From positions 249,592-313,591 of the forward strand of contig NZ_NFUR01000001.1 in the NCBI RefSeq assembly GCF_002127225.1: DNA of 64,000 bases. The letters are read 5' to 3'. This document shows, in pieces, positions 33,691 to 43,396 of the stretch (within the stretch, counting starts at the first letter, position 1; each line of letters begins with the position of its first letter). This DNA comes from Sphingomonas sp. IBVSS2 (GTDB lineage Bacteria > Pseudomonadota > Alphaproteobacteria > Sphingomonadales > Sphingomonadaceae). The translations under genes and the position numbers were made by a program. The notes under the pieces are model-generated. The model did not search any database and had not been told where the DNA came from. It was given only the letters and a program-made list of their open reading frames with translations.

Positions 33691-34350
33691 ATGGCGCGCC
33701 TACTCCTCGTCGAAGATGACGCTCCCCTGGGCCGGGGCATGCGGGCCGCACTGGAAGATGCCGGCCATGCGGTCGATTGGGCCAGGACCGGGGAGGAGGC
33801 ATTGCTGGCGTGCCGCAGCGAAGCCTATGGCGTCATCCTGCTGGACCTCGGCCTTCCCGATATCGCGGGGCTGGAGGTGCTCCGCGAACTTCGGGACAAG
33901 AACCGGCTCGTCCCGGTCATCGTCATCACGGCGCAGGACCGGATCACGCAGCGCGTTGCGGGGCTGGATGCCGGCGCCGACGATTATCTGGTCAAGCCGC
34001 TGGATATCGATGAGCTGGCCGCGCGCGTACGCGCGCAGTTGCGGCGGCGCGACGGACGTGGATCCGATCTTCTCGTCGCACGCGACGTGGCGCTCGACCT
34101 TGGAGGCCGCACCGTCCGGCTGCGCGACCAGCCGGTCGCGCTGACCGCCAAGGAATTCCGGATAGCCGCGCTCCTCATGCGCCGGGCCGGCCGTTTCGTC
34201 AGCAAGGCGGAACTCGAGGCGGCGCTGTACGACCAGGATCAGTATATCGAGAGCAATACGGTGGAGGTCGCCATCTCGGCACTGCGGCGCAAGCTGGACA
34301 AGGACTTCATCGTCACCGCGCGCGGGCTCGGCTACATGGTCGCGAAATGA
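33691..34350 (+). CDS. OmpR-family response regulator
   Basis: The 219-aa product has a receiver domain (1-118: L-L-V-E-D-D at 5-10, acceptor Asp in L-L-D-L-G-L-P-D, K-P-L-D) and a winged-helix DNA-binding domain (about 125-218) with L-T-A-K-E-F-R and N-T-V-E-V-A-I-S-A-L-R-R-K-L. It overlaps the kinase gene by four bases (ATGA). The pair lies upstream of and in the same direction as the RND efflux genes, so it probably controls metal-responsive efflux, as CopRS/CzcRS do. The inducing ion is unknown. Confidence 0.92.
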   Translation: MARLLLVEDDAPLGRGMRAALEDAGHAVDWARTGEEALLACRSEAYGVILLDLGLPDIAGLEVLRELRDKNRLVPVIVITAQDRITQRVAGLDAGADDYLVKPLDIDELAARVRAQLRRRDGRGSDLLVARDVALDLGGRTVRLRDQPVALTAKEFRIAALLMRRAGRFVSKAELEAALYDQDQYIESNTVEVAISALRRKLDKDFIVTARGLGYMVAK

Positions 34351-35717
34351 AGGGGGCCATCGGCCGCTCCCTCACCGGCGCACTCTATGTCCGCACGCTG
34401 CTGCTGGTCGCGGTGACCGGAATGCTGATGGCCGGGGTGCTCTTCGCGATCGTGCGCGCCGACATCAACCAGCGCGCGGACCAGCAGCTGATCACCGCGA
34501 CGCACGTACTGCATCTGCTCATGCGGGAGGAATTCACCGGGGAGGACCCAAAGTCACGGACGAACCACGACACCCCCTATCGCAGGCTGCTCAGCGAGGA
34601 GGATCTCAGCGCGTTCCGCGCCTCCGCCGCGTGGCGCCAGTTCGCCGTCTATCATTTCGGTATCCTGACGGTGCCGCCGACGCGAGGCGATGTCGGGAAG
34701 GGCGTGGCCGCGATACCCGGGTTTCGCACCTTCAGCGTCGGTAGCGGCGAATGGCGCAGCTATGGCCTCGCGGTTCCCGAGCAACGGCTGCTGATCGTGG
34801 TGGCGGAGCCGATGCAGTCGCGGGCCGGGCTGATCCTGCGCGTCGGCGAGCAGTTGATCGGGCCGATCATGCTCCTGATCCTCGGCAGCGCGGTGCTGCT
34901 ATGGCTCACGCTGCGCCGCGGGCTGTCGGCGGTGCAGCAGCTCAGCGCCACGCTCGGCAGCCGGTCCGCGGCCGAGCTGAAGCCGCTGCACCTCCACACC
35001 ATGCCGCGCGATCTGGCGCCGATAGTCGCCGCGCTGAACGGCCTCCTCGCGCGCGTGCGCGCCGCGATCGAGCACGAACAAGCCTTTGCCGACCATGCCG
35101 CGCATCAATTGCGCACCCCGCTCGCCGCGCTGAAGCTACGGGCGCAACTGCTGCTGCGGCGGGCGCCACCCGACTCCGAGGAGCATGCGGCGCTTTCCGA
35201 TCTGCTGGAAAGCGTGGATCGCGGCAGCGACACGATCACCCAGATGCTGCAGCTCGCCCGGCTCGACGCGGCGACGCTCACCCGCGAGCAGGTCGATCTG
35301 CGCGAGCTGGCAAGCGAAGTCATCGCGGATCGCGCGCTGTTCGCGGCGCGGGCCGGCGCCGATTTCTCGCTGACGGCACCCGAAGCGGCAATCGCCTCGA
35401 CCGACCCGACACCGCTGCGGGTGGCGCTGGCGACGATCATCGACAATGCCGTGGAGCATGCGGCGAGCGGCGGCACGATCGATGTCGAGATCCGCCGCGT
35501 TGGCGGGAGGATGGCGCTGGTCGTGCGCGATCGCGGCCCGGGCATGCATCCCGAGCGCCTGTCGGGAGCGGCGGGCCGGGATCGCAATCCCCGCCCCGGC
35601 AAGGGCCTGGGCCTGGCAATCGCCCGGCGAGCGGTGACGGTGCTGGGCGGCGAACTGCTGCTCGAGAACCGGGACGACGGCCCGGGGCTGCGGGCGACGA
35701 TTTTCCTGCCGGATTGA
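34347..35717 (+). CDS. Sensor histidine kinase paired with the OmpR regulator
   Basis: The 456-aa protein has a membrane helix (about 13-36), a periplasmic sensor region (about 40-165), a second helix (about 168-190) and a HAMP-like linker. Its H-box is D-H-A-A-H-Q-L-R-T-P-L-A-A-L (near 248). The ATPase core has D-N-A-V-E-H, D-R-G-P-G and K-G-L-G-L-A-I-A. It would phosphorylate the preceding regulator. The periplasmic region has no Met-rich or His-rich patch that would point to copper. Confidence 0.9.
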   Translation: MKGAIGRSLTGALYVRTLLLVAVTGMLMAGVLFAIVRADINQRADQQLITATHVLHLLMREEFTGEDPKSRTNHDTPYRRLLSEEDLSAFRASAAWRQFAVYHFGILTVPPTRGDVGKGVAAIPGFRTFSVGSGEWRSYGLAVPEQRLLIVVAEPMQSRAGLILRVGEQLIGPIMLLILGSAVLLWLTLRRGLSAVQQLSATLGSRSAAELKPLHLHTMPRDLAPIVAALNGLLARVRAAIEHEQAFADHAAHQLRTPLAALKLRAQLLLRRAPPDSEEHAALSDLLESVDRGSDTITQMLQLARLDAATLTREQVDLRELASEVIADRALFAARAGADFSLTAPEAAIASTDPTPLRVALATIIDNAVEHAASGGTIDVEIRRVGGRMALVVRDRGPGMHPERLSGAAGRDRNPRPGKGLGLAIARRAVTVLGGELLLENRDDGPGLRATIFLPD

Positions 35718-35786
35718 CCGCCACCTTCAGTTTCGCATCAGCTTCGCGATCTATCGGCGGCGCCTCTCCTGCCGTTCGAGGTTGCC

Positions 35787-37037
35787 TTGACCGAAATCGT
35801 CCCGCCCGCGCCATCGCCGGAAGCGCTGCCCCGCCGGCGGCAGATCGCCTATGTGCTGGCCGGCGCGGCGATCCTGCTGGCCGTGATCGTGCTGGCGTCG
35901 CTGCTGCACCGGCAGGATCCCGATCCGGCGGAGACACCGGGCGAACCCGGGATATTCCAGGCGACCCCGGATCAATATGCCGCCATGGAGATCCGCGCGG
36001 TGGGAACCGCGGCGGAGGGTTCGACTGTCCGCGCGACCGGCACCATCTCGGTCGACGAAGACCGTTCCACGCCGGTGCTGCCGCCGCTGACCGGGCAGGT
36101 GACGCGCGTGTTCGTCGAGGCCGGGCAACGCGTCGCGCGCGGCCAGCCCCTGTTCGAAATCCGCTCGACCGAGCGGGCGCAGGGCGCCAACAGTCTGGTC
36201 GCGGCGGCCGCCCAGCGCGACACTGCGCGCGCCCAGCTCGGCATCGCCCAGGGCAATGCCGCGCGCGCGGAACTGATCTACAAGAATGGCGGCGGCGCGC
36301 TGCGCGACTATCAGCAGGCCAAGGGCGAGCTGGTCGCCGCGCAGGCGGCGATGCGCACGGCCGATGCCGCCTATATCGTGGCGCGCAACCAGATCGCGAT
36401 CCAGGGCGGCACATCGGGCGACATCGCGCGTATCGCCCGGGGCGGGCTGGCTGGAAATGCGATCGTGCGCGCGCCGATCGGCGGGATCGTCGCCAATCGC
36501 GCGATCAGCGCCGGCCAGTATCTCGGCGCCGCCACGGAAGGACCGGCGCTGGTGATCACCGATCCCGCCTCGGTATGGCTGGTGGCGCAGGTGGCCGAGA
36601 GCGATGCGAGCCGGGTCCGCGTCGGCGACCGAGTGACGGTGACCACCCCGGCCGCGCCGGGACGGAGCTTCACCGCGCAGGTGCGGATGGTGGGATCCGC
36701 GCTCGATCCGAATACCCATCGCCTGCCGGTGCGCGCTGTCATCGCCAATCCCGACGGCGTGCTCAAGCCCCAGATGTTCGCGAGCTTCGCGATCGCCGCG
36801 CCGGCAAAGGCCGCGCCCGGCACCGCGCTCGTCGTTCCCGCGGAAGCCGTCATCCGCGAAGGCGACAATGCCCGCGTCTGGGTCGCCCAGCCGGGCCGAC
36901 GCCTCGTCGCCCGCAGCGTGGCCGTGGCGGAGGGCCCGGGCGACGGCACGATCCGGATCACCGCAGGGCTCCGCCCCGGCGAGCGGATCGTCACCAGGGG
37001 CGCCATCTTCGTCAACGAAGCCGGCATTCCGGGCTGA
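35787..37037 (+). CDS. RND efflux periplasmic adaptor (CzcB/CusB-like)
   Basis: This 416-aa membrane-fusion protein links the inner-membrane pump to the outer-membrane channel. It has an N-terminal anchor (about 20-42), a biotinyl-lipoyl-like domain with L-T-G-Q-V-T-R-V-F-V-E-A-G-Q-R-V-A-R-G (about 92-110), a helical hairpin (about 130-200), and a beta-barrel with V-R-A-P-I-G-G-I-V. The C-terminal region is typical of heavy-metal adaptors. The TTG start has only a weak ribosome-binding site, so the true start could be slightly further downstream. The next gene starts five bases after its stop. Confidence 0.86.
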   Translation: MTEIVPPAPSPEALPRRRQIAYVLAGAAILLAVIVLASLLHRQDPDPAETPGEPGIFQATPDQYAAMEIRAVGTAAEGSTVRATGTISVDEDRSTPVLPPLTGQVTRVFVEAGQRVARGQPLFEIRSTERAQGANSLVAAAAQRDTARAQLGIAQGNAARAELIYKNGGGALRDYQQAKGELVAAQAAMRTADAAYIVARNQIAIQGGTSGDIARIARGGLAGNAIVRAPIGGIVANRAISAGQYLGAATEGPALVITDPASVWLVAQVAESDASRVRVGDRVTVTTPAAPGRSFTAQVRMVGSALDPNTHRLPVRAVIANPDGVLKPQMFASFAIAAPAKAAPGTALVVPAEAVIREGDNARVWVAQPGRRLVARSVAVAEGPGDGTIRITAGLRPGERIVTRGAIFVNEAGIPG

Positions 37038-37042
37038 TCGCG

Positions 37043-40000
37043 ATGAACCGCCTGGTCGCCTTCGCGCTGCATCAGCGCGTGCTCATGGTCCTGCTGCTCG
37101 TCGCGATGATCGCCGCGGGCGGCTTCGCCTTCCTCAGGCTCAATATCGAAGCCTATCCCGATCCGGTGCCCCCGGCCGTGGAGATCGTCACGCAGAATCC
37201 CGGCATCTCGGGCGAGGAGATCGAGCGCAACATCACGATCCCGATCGAAGTGGCGATGGCGGGCATCCCGCACATCACTTCGGTCCGCACCATCTCGCTG
37301 TTCGGCCTGAGCGACGTGAAGATCCAGTTCAGCTACGACTATACGTTCGAGCAGGCGCAGCAGCAGGTGATCAACCGGCTGAACCAGATCGACGGGCTCC
37401 CGGCCGGGGTGCAGCCCGGCATCTCGCCGGTCAGCCCGATCGGCGAGATCTATCGATACCGCGTCGTCGGGCCGCCCGGCTATTCGGTGATGGACCTCAA
37501 GACGATCCAGGACTGGGTGGTCGAGCGCCGGATCAAGGCGGTGCCGGGCGTGATCGACGTGACCGGCTGGGGCGGCAAGACGCGCACCTATGAAGTCGTC
37601 ATCGACAACGACCGGCTGGTCGCCGAGGGCGTCACCGCCGCCAACGTGATCGACGCGCTCGGCAAGAGCAATGCGAATGTCGGCGGGCAGACGGTCACCT
37701 TCGGGCCGCAGAACGCGATCGTGCGCGGCGTCGCGCTGATCCACTCGGTCGACGACATCAACCGGGTGCTGGTCGGCACGCATGGCAGCGCGCCGGTCAG
37801 GCTGGGCGACGTGGCGACCGTCAAGGTCGGCAACCAGCCACGGCTCGGGATCGCCGGGCAGGACCAGGACGACGACATCGTCCAGGGCACCGTGCTGATG
37901 TATCGCGGCGCCCAGTCGAGCCCGACGATCAAGGCTGTCGAGAACGCGGTCCAGGACATCAATGCGTCCAGGATCCTGCCGCCCGGCGTCAAGCTCGAGC
38001 GGATCTATGATCGTTCCGGCCTGATCGCGCTGACGACCAGCACCGTCATCCGCAACATGATCGAGGGCATCCTCCTCATCTTCTTCCTGCAATGGCTGTT
38101 CCTGGGGAATCTGCGCTCGGCGCTGATCGTGGCGACGACGATTCCCTTCGCGCTCTGCTTCGCGGTGCTGATCCTCACGATCCAGGGCGAGTCGGCGAAC
38201 CTGTTGTCGGTCGGCGCGCTGGATTTCGGGCTGATCGTCGACGCGACCGTGATCATGGTCGAGAATATCTATCGCCACCTGGTCGAGCGGAGCCACGCCG
38301 TCGAGCGGGGCGCCGGGCATTATACGCCGGGCAACCGGCTCTCCGCGATCCTGAACGGCGCGGGCGAAGTCAATCGCGGCATCTTCTTCGCCGCCGCGAT
38401 CATCATCGCCAGCTTCATCCCGCTGTTCACGCTTTCGGGGGTCGAGGGCCATATCTTCGGGCCGATGGCGAAGACCTATGCCTATGCCATCGCCGGCGGG
38501 CTTATCGCCACCTTCACCGTCTCGCCGGTGCTCGCCGCGCTGCTGCTCCCGGACCGGCTGAGCGAAGTCGAGACCTGGATCGTGCGCAAGCTGCGCGCCG
38601 TCTACGAGCCGGCGGTGCGCTTCGCGATCGCCAATCGGGTGCTGACGCTCGGCGGCGCGGGCGCACTGGTGCTCGCGGCGGGCGTCACCAGCTTCACGCT
38701 CGGCGTCGAGTTCCTCCCCAAGCTGGAGGAAGGCAATATGTGGATACGCGCCACCATGCCGGCCTCGGTCTCGCTCGAGGAAGGGCAGAAGGTGGTCAAC
38801 GAGGCGCGCCGGATCATCCGCTCCTATCCGGAAGTGCAGACCGTGGTGTCCCAGCATGGCCGCCCCGACGACGGCACCGACGCGACCGGTTTCTTCAACG
38901 CCGAATTCTTCACGCCGCTGAAGCCGAGCGACCAATGGCCACGCGGGATGACCAAGGCGAAGCTGACCGCCGACATGCAGAAACGGCTGGCGGATCGCTT
39001 CCCCGGCGTCGAGTTCGCCTTCTCGCAATATATCCAGGACAATGTCGAGGAAGCCGCCTCGGGCGTGAAGGGCGCGAACTCGATCAAGCTGTTCGGCCCC
39101 GATCTGGCGACGCTGGAGAAGACCGGCAAGCAGATCGAGGCAGTGATGGCCAAGGTGCCCGGCATCGCCGATCTCGGCATGTTCGAGCTGCTCGGCCAGC
39201 CGACCGTCCAGGTGATCCCCGACCGCGACAGGGCGGCGCGCTACGGCCTCACGCCGGAGGATATCAACCAGGTGGTCCGCGCCGCGATCGGCGGCGAGGC
39301 GGCCGGCGACCTGTACGAGCGCGCCACCGACCGGCACTTCCCGATCGTCGTGCGCCTCCAGCCCGGGCAGCGCGACAGCCTGGAGAGCATCCGCCGGATC
39401 ACCGTCGGCGCGCCGGGCGCCAATGGCGCGGTGGTGCAGGTGCCGCTCTCGGAAGTCGCCGAAGTGAAGCTGACCACCGGTCCCTCCTTCGTCTATCGCG
39501 AGCATCAGGAACGCTATGTCCCGATCAAGTTCGCGGTGCGCGGGCGCGATCTCGGCGGCGCGGTGAGCGAGGCGCAGCAGGCCGTGGCCCAGCAGGTCAA
39601 GCTCCCGCCCGGCTATCATCTCGAATGGGCCGGCGAGCTCGGCAATCTCGAGAATGCGGTGTCGCGGCTGAAGCTGGTGGTGCCGATCAGCCTCGGCCTC
39701 ATCCTGCTGCTGCTCTTCCTGAACTTCGGCTCGGCGATCGACATGCTGCTCGCCGCCTCCGTGATGCCGATGGCGCTGATCGGCGGGGTGCTGGCCCTCG
39801 TGCTGACCGGCACCGCGTTCAGCATCTCTGCCGCGATCGGCTTCGTCGCGCTGCTCGGCGTCTCGGTGATGGACGGGATCATCGTCCTGACTGCCTTCAA
39901 CCAGGCGATCGACGAAGGCATGGCCCGCGCCCAGGCGCTGGCGCGCGCATGCAGCCAGAGCCTGCGACCGGTGGTCATGACCTGCCTGGTCGCCGCGATC

Positions 40001-40183
40001 GGCCTGGTTCCGGCAGCGTTCTCCAGCGGCATCGGCAGCCAGGTGCAGAAGCCATTGGCAATCGTGGTGGTCGGCGGGATGATCCTCGCGCCGCTCCTGA
40101 TCCTGCTGGTGCTGCCCGTGCTGGTCGACCTGTTCTCGCGGCACAAGCCCATCCTCGTCGCCGAAGGGGAGGCATCCGCGTGA
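37043..40183 (+). CDS. Heavy-metal-type RND efflux permease (CzcA/CusA family)
   Basis: The 1046-aa pump has the two-lobe RND layout: a first membrane helix (about 11-30), porter regions, helices 2-6 with D-F-G-L-I-V-D-A-T-V-I-M-V-E (near 393-406), and a second half with V-E-F-L-P-K-L-E-E-G-N. This D-F-G-L-I-V-D-x-x-V motif is typical of HME-RND proton-relay helix 4. It exports metal cations or related substrates powered by the proton gradient. Substrate specificity is not determinable by eye. The stop overlaps the start of the channel gene (GTGA). Confidence 0.88.
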   Translation: MNRLVAFALHQRVLMVLLLVAMIAAGGFAFLRLNIEAYPDPVPPAVEIVTQNPGISGEEIERNITIPIEVAMAGIPHITSVRTISLFGLSDVKIQFSYDYTFEQAQQQVINRLNQIDGLPAGVQPGISPVSPIGEIYRYRVVGPPGYSVMDLKTIQDWVVERRIKAVPGVIDVTGWGGKTRTYEVVIDNDRLVAEGVTAANVIDALGKSNANVGGQTVTFGPQNAIVRGVALIHSVDDINRVLVGTHGSAPVRLGDVATVKVGNQPRLGIAGQDQDDDIVQGTVLMYRGAQSSPTIKAVENAVQDINASRILPPGVKLERIYDRSGLIALTTSTVIRNMIEGILLIFFLQWLFLGNLRSALIVATTIPFALCFAVLILTIQGESANLLSVGALDFGLIVDATVIMVENIYRHLVERSHAVERGAGHYTPGNRLSAILNGAGEVNRGIFFAAAIIIASFIPLFTLSGVEGHIFGPMAKTYAYAIAGGLIATFTVSPVLAALLLPDRLSEVETWIVRKLRAVYEPAVRFAIANRVLTLGGAGALVLAAGVTSFTLGVEFLPKLEEGNMWIRATMPASVSLEEGQKVVNEARRIIRSYPEVQTVVSQHGRPDDGTDATGFFNAEFFTPLKPSDQWPRGMTKAKLTADMQKRLADRFPGVEFAFSQYIQDNVEEAASGVKGANSIKLFGPDLATLEKTGKQIEAVMAKVPGIADLGMFELLGQPTVQVIPDRDRAARYGLTPEDINQVVRAAIGGEAAGDLYERATDRHFPIVVRLQPGQRDSLESIRRITVGAPGANGAVVQVPLSEVAEVKLTTGPSFVYREHQERYVPIKFAVRGRDLGGAVSEAQQAVAQQVKLPPGYHLEWAGELGNLENAVSRLKLVVPISLGLILLLLFLNFGSAIDMLLAASVMPMALIGGVLALVLTGTAFSISAAIGFVALLGVSVMDGIIVLTAFNQAIDEGMARAQALARACSQSLRPVVMTCLVAAIGLVPAAFSSGIGSQVQKPLAIVVVGGMILAPLLILLVLPVLVDLFSRHKPILVAEGEASA

Positions 40184-41628
40184 AGCCGCATCCCGCAATG
40201 ATGGCCGCCGCACTGCTGTCGGGCTGCACCGTCGGCCCGTCCTTCACGCCCCCCGCGGCGCCTTCCAGCTCGGCCTATACTCCCGTCGCGCCACCCGCGG
40301 AGATTCCCGCCACGGCAAGCACGCCCGGCGAGATGCTGGCGATGGGTGCGGAACTGCCGGCGCGCTGGTGGACGCAATTCGGCGATCCGGCGTTGAACCG
40401 CCTGGTCGACATCGCGCTCGCGGCGAACACCGATGTCGCGATCGCCGACGCCAACCTGCGCCAGGCGCGCGCGCAGGCGGCCGCGGCCGCGGGAAGCCGC
40501 TTGCCCGAGGCCGATATCGGCTATCAGGCGTCGCGTACCCGCGCGTCGGAATCGCTATCCGATCCGCTGTCGGAGCCCGGCGTCTTCCTCTACGGCCTCC
40601 ACACCACGACGCTGAACATTTCCTATCCGCTCGACCTGTTCGGCGGAACCAGGCGGCGGATCGAATCCGCCCGCGCGACGGCGGACGCCACCGCCTTCCG
40701 GCTCGAAGCCGCCAGGGCGGCCGTGGCGGCCAACACCGTCCTCGCCGCGATCGAGGAAGCGGCGCTGCGCGAGAAGATCGCGGCCACCGAGGCGAGCATC
40801 AAGGCCAGTCGCGAAGTGCTGGCCCTGCTCCGCGTCCAGCAGGATGCCGGCGCCATCGGCAAGGCGGACGTCGCGGCCCAGGTCGCCGCGCTGGCCCAGG
40901 CCGAAGGGACCCTGCCTGCGCTGGTCAAGGCACTGGGCCATCAGCGCTCGGCGCTGTCGATCCTGCTTGGACGCGAGCCTGCCGAGCCGCTTCCGGCCAC
41001 GCTCGATCTCGACACGCTGGCCCTGCCGGCGACGCTTCCCGTTTCCCTGCCTTCCACATTGGTTCGGCAGCGCCCCGATGTGCGCGCCGCCGAAGCGTCC
41101 CTGCACGCGGCAAGCGCCGATGTCGGCGTCGCCATCGCCGCGCGCCTGCCGTCGATCAGCCTGAGCGCGTCGGCGGGCGGCCAGGCGACGCGCTTCGGCG
41201 ACATGTTCAAGGGCGGCAACCCGTTCTGGTCGCTGATCGGCGGCATCACCCAACCCCTCTTCCACGGCGGCGCGCTTCGGCAGCAGCAAAAGGCGGCCGA
41301 AGCCGCGCTCGACGGAGCAAAGGCGCAATATCGCGCCGCAGTGCTCGGCGCGTTCGGCGATGTCGCCGACGCCCTGACCGCGCTCCACGCCGACGCGGCT
41401 GCCCTGGCCGCGGCCGAGAAGGCGGACGGGGCAGCGGCGGAAAATCTGGGGTATCTCGAATATCAGCTCCGCCTTGGCCAGGTCGGCACGCTCGCTCTCC
41501 TCAACGCGACCGCGACCCGGAGCCAGACCGCCATCGCCCTTGTCGACGCCCGCGCCGCGCGGTTCAGCGACGTGGCGGCGCTATACCTCGCACTCGGTGG
41601 CAGCACGCAGGGCGCGCGACAGGAGTAG
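40180..41628 (+). CDS. Outer-membrane efflux channel (NodT/TolC family)
   Basis: The 482-aa product is an outer-membrane lipoprotein channel. A lipobox L-L-S-G-C is visible at residues 12-16, followed by T-V-G-P-S-F-x-x-P and W-W-T-Q-F-G-D-P-A-L, standard for NodT-type channels. Two OEP repeats follow with A-N-T-D-V-A-I-A-D-A-N-L-R-Q-A and R-Q-R-P-D-V-R-A-A-E-A. It completes the tripartite pump with the adaptor and permease. The GTG start overlaps the permease stop. Confidence 0.9.
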   Translation: MKPHPAMMAAALLSGCTVGPSFTPPAAPSSSAYTPVAPPAEIPATASTPGEMLAMGAELPARWWTQFGDPALNRLVDIALAANTDVAIADANLRQARAQAAAAAGSRLPEADIGYQASRTRASESLSDPLSEPGVFLYGLHTTTLNISYPLDLFGGTRRRIESARATADATAFRLEAARAAVAANTVLAAIEEAALREKIAATEASIKASREVLALLRVQQDAGAIGKADVAAQVAALAQAEGTLPALVKALGHQRSALSILLGREPAEPLPATLDLDTLALPATLPVSLPSTLVRQRPDVRAAEASLHAASADVGVAIAARLPSISLSASAGGQATRFGDMFKGGNPFWSLIGGITQPLFHGGALRQQQKAAEAALDGAKAQYRAAVLGAFGDVADALTALHADAAALAAAEKADGAAAENLGYLEYQLRLGQVGTLALLNATATRSQTAIALVDARAARFSDVAALYLALGGSTQGARQE

Positions 41629-41634
41629 GATGCA

Positions 41635-42381
41635 ATGGGCGGCGTGATCGGCGCAATAAGCGGAAAGTTCGTGATCGCGGCGACGGGATTGCTGGTCTCG
41701 GCCTCGATCGAGGGGCATCGGCTGCAAGCCAGGATCGACCCGCGTTCCGAAGCCTCGATCGTGAGCGAGCGCATCGCGGACCAGGTCGACAAGGGCAGCG
41801 CGCCCCATGATGCCGGCAGCCTGTTGCGGCGCGGCCGCCCGATGACGATCGCGATGTCGGGCGGGACCTTTCCCGTCGACGCCCTGGCCGTCGCGCCTTC
41901 GCGGGTGGAAGCGGGAAGCGATTTCCGCATCGGGCGGGACATTCTCGAAGGCCATGTCTTCGATCTGGATTTCCGTAGCCGCCAGATCAGGATGGTGCTG
42001 CCCTATGAATATGCGCGCGCGACCCGGCGCCTGATCGCGGTCGACTTGACGGCCGGCCCGGATGGAAGCTGGTCCTTCCCGGCCGGCGTCAACGGAAAGC
42101 CGGTTTCCGCGACGCTGCGACTGTCCGATCCGCGCGGGGCGACGATCGGGCTTCCATCGTTGGCGAACGGCGGCGCACCCCTTGCCATCGCCGTGGGGGC
42201 GGCGGCTCTCTCGGTCTCCGACGTGGTGCATGAGGCCTCGGCAGATGCGCGCGCGCCGCTCGCCCTTGGCCTCGGGGCCTTTGATGGCCGCCGCGTCATC
42301 CTCGATCTGCCCCATCGGCTATTGTGGATCGATCCGCGTGGCACCGGCAAACAGCGGGCGGTGCCGGCCGCCCGGGAATGA
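41635..42381 (+). CDS. Retropepsin-like aspartyl protease-fold protein, altered active site
   Basis: The 248-aa product follows the channel gene after six bases. Residues 20-125 fit a retropepsin-like fold: hydrophobic strand, then A-R-I-D-P-R-S-E-A-S where the family has I-D-T-G-A, and later R-I-G-R-D-I-L-E-G-H-V-F-D-L-D-F-R-S-R-Q-I. The catalytic Asp remains but the following T-G is P-R, so activity is doubtful. A second half (about 130-240) may repeat the fold. There may be an N-terminal membrane anchor (10-20). The relation to efflux is positional only. Confidence 0.6.
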   Translation: MGGVIGAISGKFVIAATGLLVSASIEGHRLQARIDPRSEASIVSERIADQVDKGSAPHDAGSLLRRGRPMTIAMSGGTFPVDALAVAPSRVEAGSDFRIGRDILEGHVFDLDFRSRQIRMVLPYEYARATRRLIAVDLTAGPDGSWSFPAGVNGKPVSATLRLSDPRGATIGLPSLANGGAPLAIAVGAAALSVSDVVHEASADARAPLALGLGAFDGRRVILDLPHRLLWIDPRGTGKQRAVPAARE

Positions 42382-42395
42382 CCGAACGGGCCGAT

Positions 42396-43292
42396 CTAGA
42401 GCGAGTCGGCCGTAGCGCGAAACGCCGGAACGACCCAATCGCGGAAGCGAGCGACCTTGCGGGCATGCCGGCGGTTTTCCGCATAGGCGAGCCAATAGGC
42501 GGTGCCTTCTTCGGCCACATGGGTGAAGGGCCGCACGAGGCGGCCGCTCGCGAGCTCGGAACTCCACAGCATCGGGGTCATCAGCGCAAGTCCATGCCCG
42601 GCCATCGCCGCCTGGCCTTCGCTCGCCTGCGAGTCCATGCGGATCCCGCCGCGCCTGGAATCGCCCATGTCGTCCACCCCGGCGCTCCGGAACCATATCG
42701 GCCACCATCGATCCTGCGGGCTGATCCTCTGCATGTTGCGGGCCTCCCGGGCGTCCAGCGGCAAAGGGCGCCCCGCCACCAGAGCCGGACTGCACATCGG
42801 CGTGAAGAACACCGTGGCCAGATGCTCGGCCTTCAGGCCCGGCCAGTCCCCGCGGCCGGTGCGTATGGCGACATCGATGCGGGCTTCCGCAAGGTCGATC
42901 ACCGCGCTGCCGACTTCGAGCTCGATCTCGATATCCGGATGCGCGGCTTGAAAGGAGCCGATGTTCCGCGCGAGCCAGTTGTTCGCGACACTCGCCGTCG
43001 TGGCGATGCGCAATACCGTCTCGCTCTCGCCGGTCAGCTCGTCGAACGCCATCTCGATCTCGTCGAAGGCGGTCGCCAGCCGCGCTGCGACGCGAGCGCC
43101 ACCGGCGGTCAGCTCGGCGCGCCTTCCCCGCCGAAAGAAAAGCGGTTCGCCGACCCGCTCTTCGAGTATCTTGATCTGATAGCTGATGGCGGCCTGGGTC
43201 ATCCCCAGCTCGGCCGCCGCCGCCGTGAAGGTGCCGTTACGCGCGGCCGCTTCAAACGCCCGGACTGCAGGAAGCGGTGGTAGCCGTCGCAT
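42396..43292 (-). CDS. LysR-family regulator, GcvA-like
   Basis: This 298-aa protein begins R-R-L-P-P-L-P-A-V-R-A-F-E-A-A-A-R and has a helix-turn-helix with M-T-Q-A-A-I-S-Y-Q-I-K, as in GcvA-type LysR proteins. The effector domain (about 90-298) includes W-L-A-R-N-I and D-V-A-I-R-T-G-R-G-D-W-P-G. The start giving M-R-R-L is chosen by family alignment, with a weak ribosome-binding site. It is divergent from a 61-aa gene; LysR proteins often control the divergent gene. Its 3' end is convergent with the aspartyl-protease-like gene. Confidence 0.9.
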   Translation of the reverse strand: MRRLPPLPAVRAFEAAARNGTFTAAAAELGMTQAAISYQIKILEERVGEPLFFRRGRRAELTAGGARVAARLATAFDEIEMAFDELTGESETVLRIATTASVANNWLARNIGSFQAAHPDIEIELEVGSAVIDLAEARIDVAIRTGRGDWPGLKAEHLATVFFTPMCSPALVAGRPLPLDAREARNMQRISPQDRWWPIWFRSAGVDDMGDSRRGGIRMDSQASEGQAAMAGHGLALMTPMLWSSELASGRLVRPFTHVAEEGTAYWLAYAENRRHARKVARFRDWVVPAFRATADSL

Positions 43293-43296
43293 GGCG

Positions 43297-43317
43297 CTTG
43301 ATAAAGCCTCTTGATAA
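43297..43317. promoter_or_regulatory. Direct repeat in the LysR divergent region
   Basis: CTTGATAA occurs twice with a 13-base period immediately upstream of the LysR start. It may be part of a LysR operator, but a T-N11-A dyad is not obvious. Confidence 0.3.
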
Positions 43318-43396
43318 GGCGAGTCGATCCTTTTGTTGGAAGCAGCCGCCGAAGATCCGCATCTCCCTCCCAGTCGTTCGAAGCCAGGAGGCAGCA

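Noticed and set aside
36371..40213. 1280-codon minus-strand frame opposite the RND permease
   Set aside because: A shadow of the codon bias of the pump gene; His/Asp/Gln-rich with no recognisable fold.
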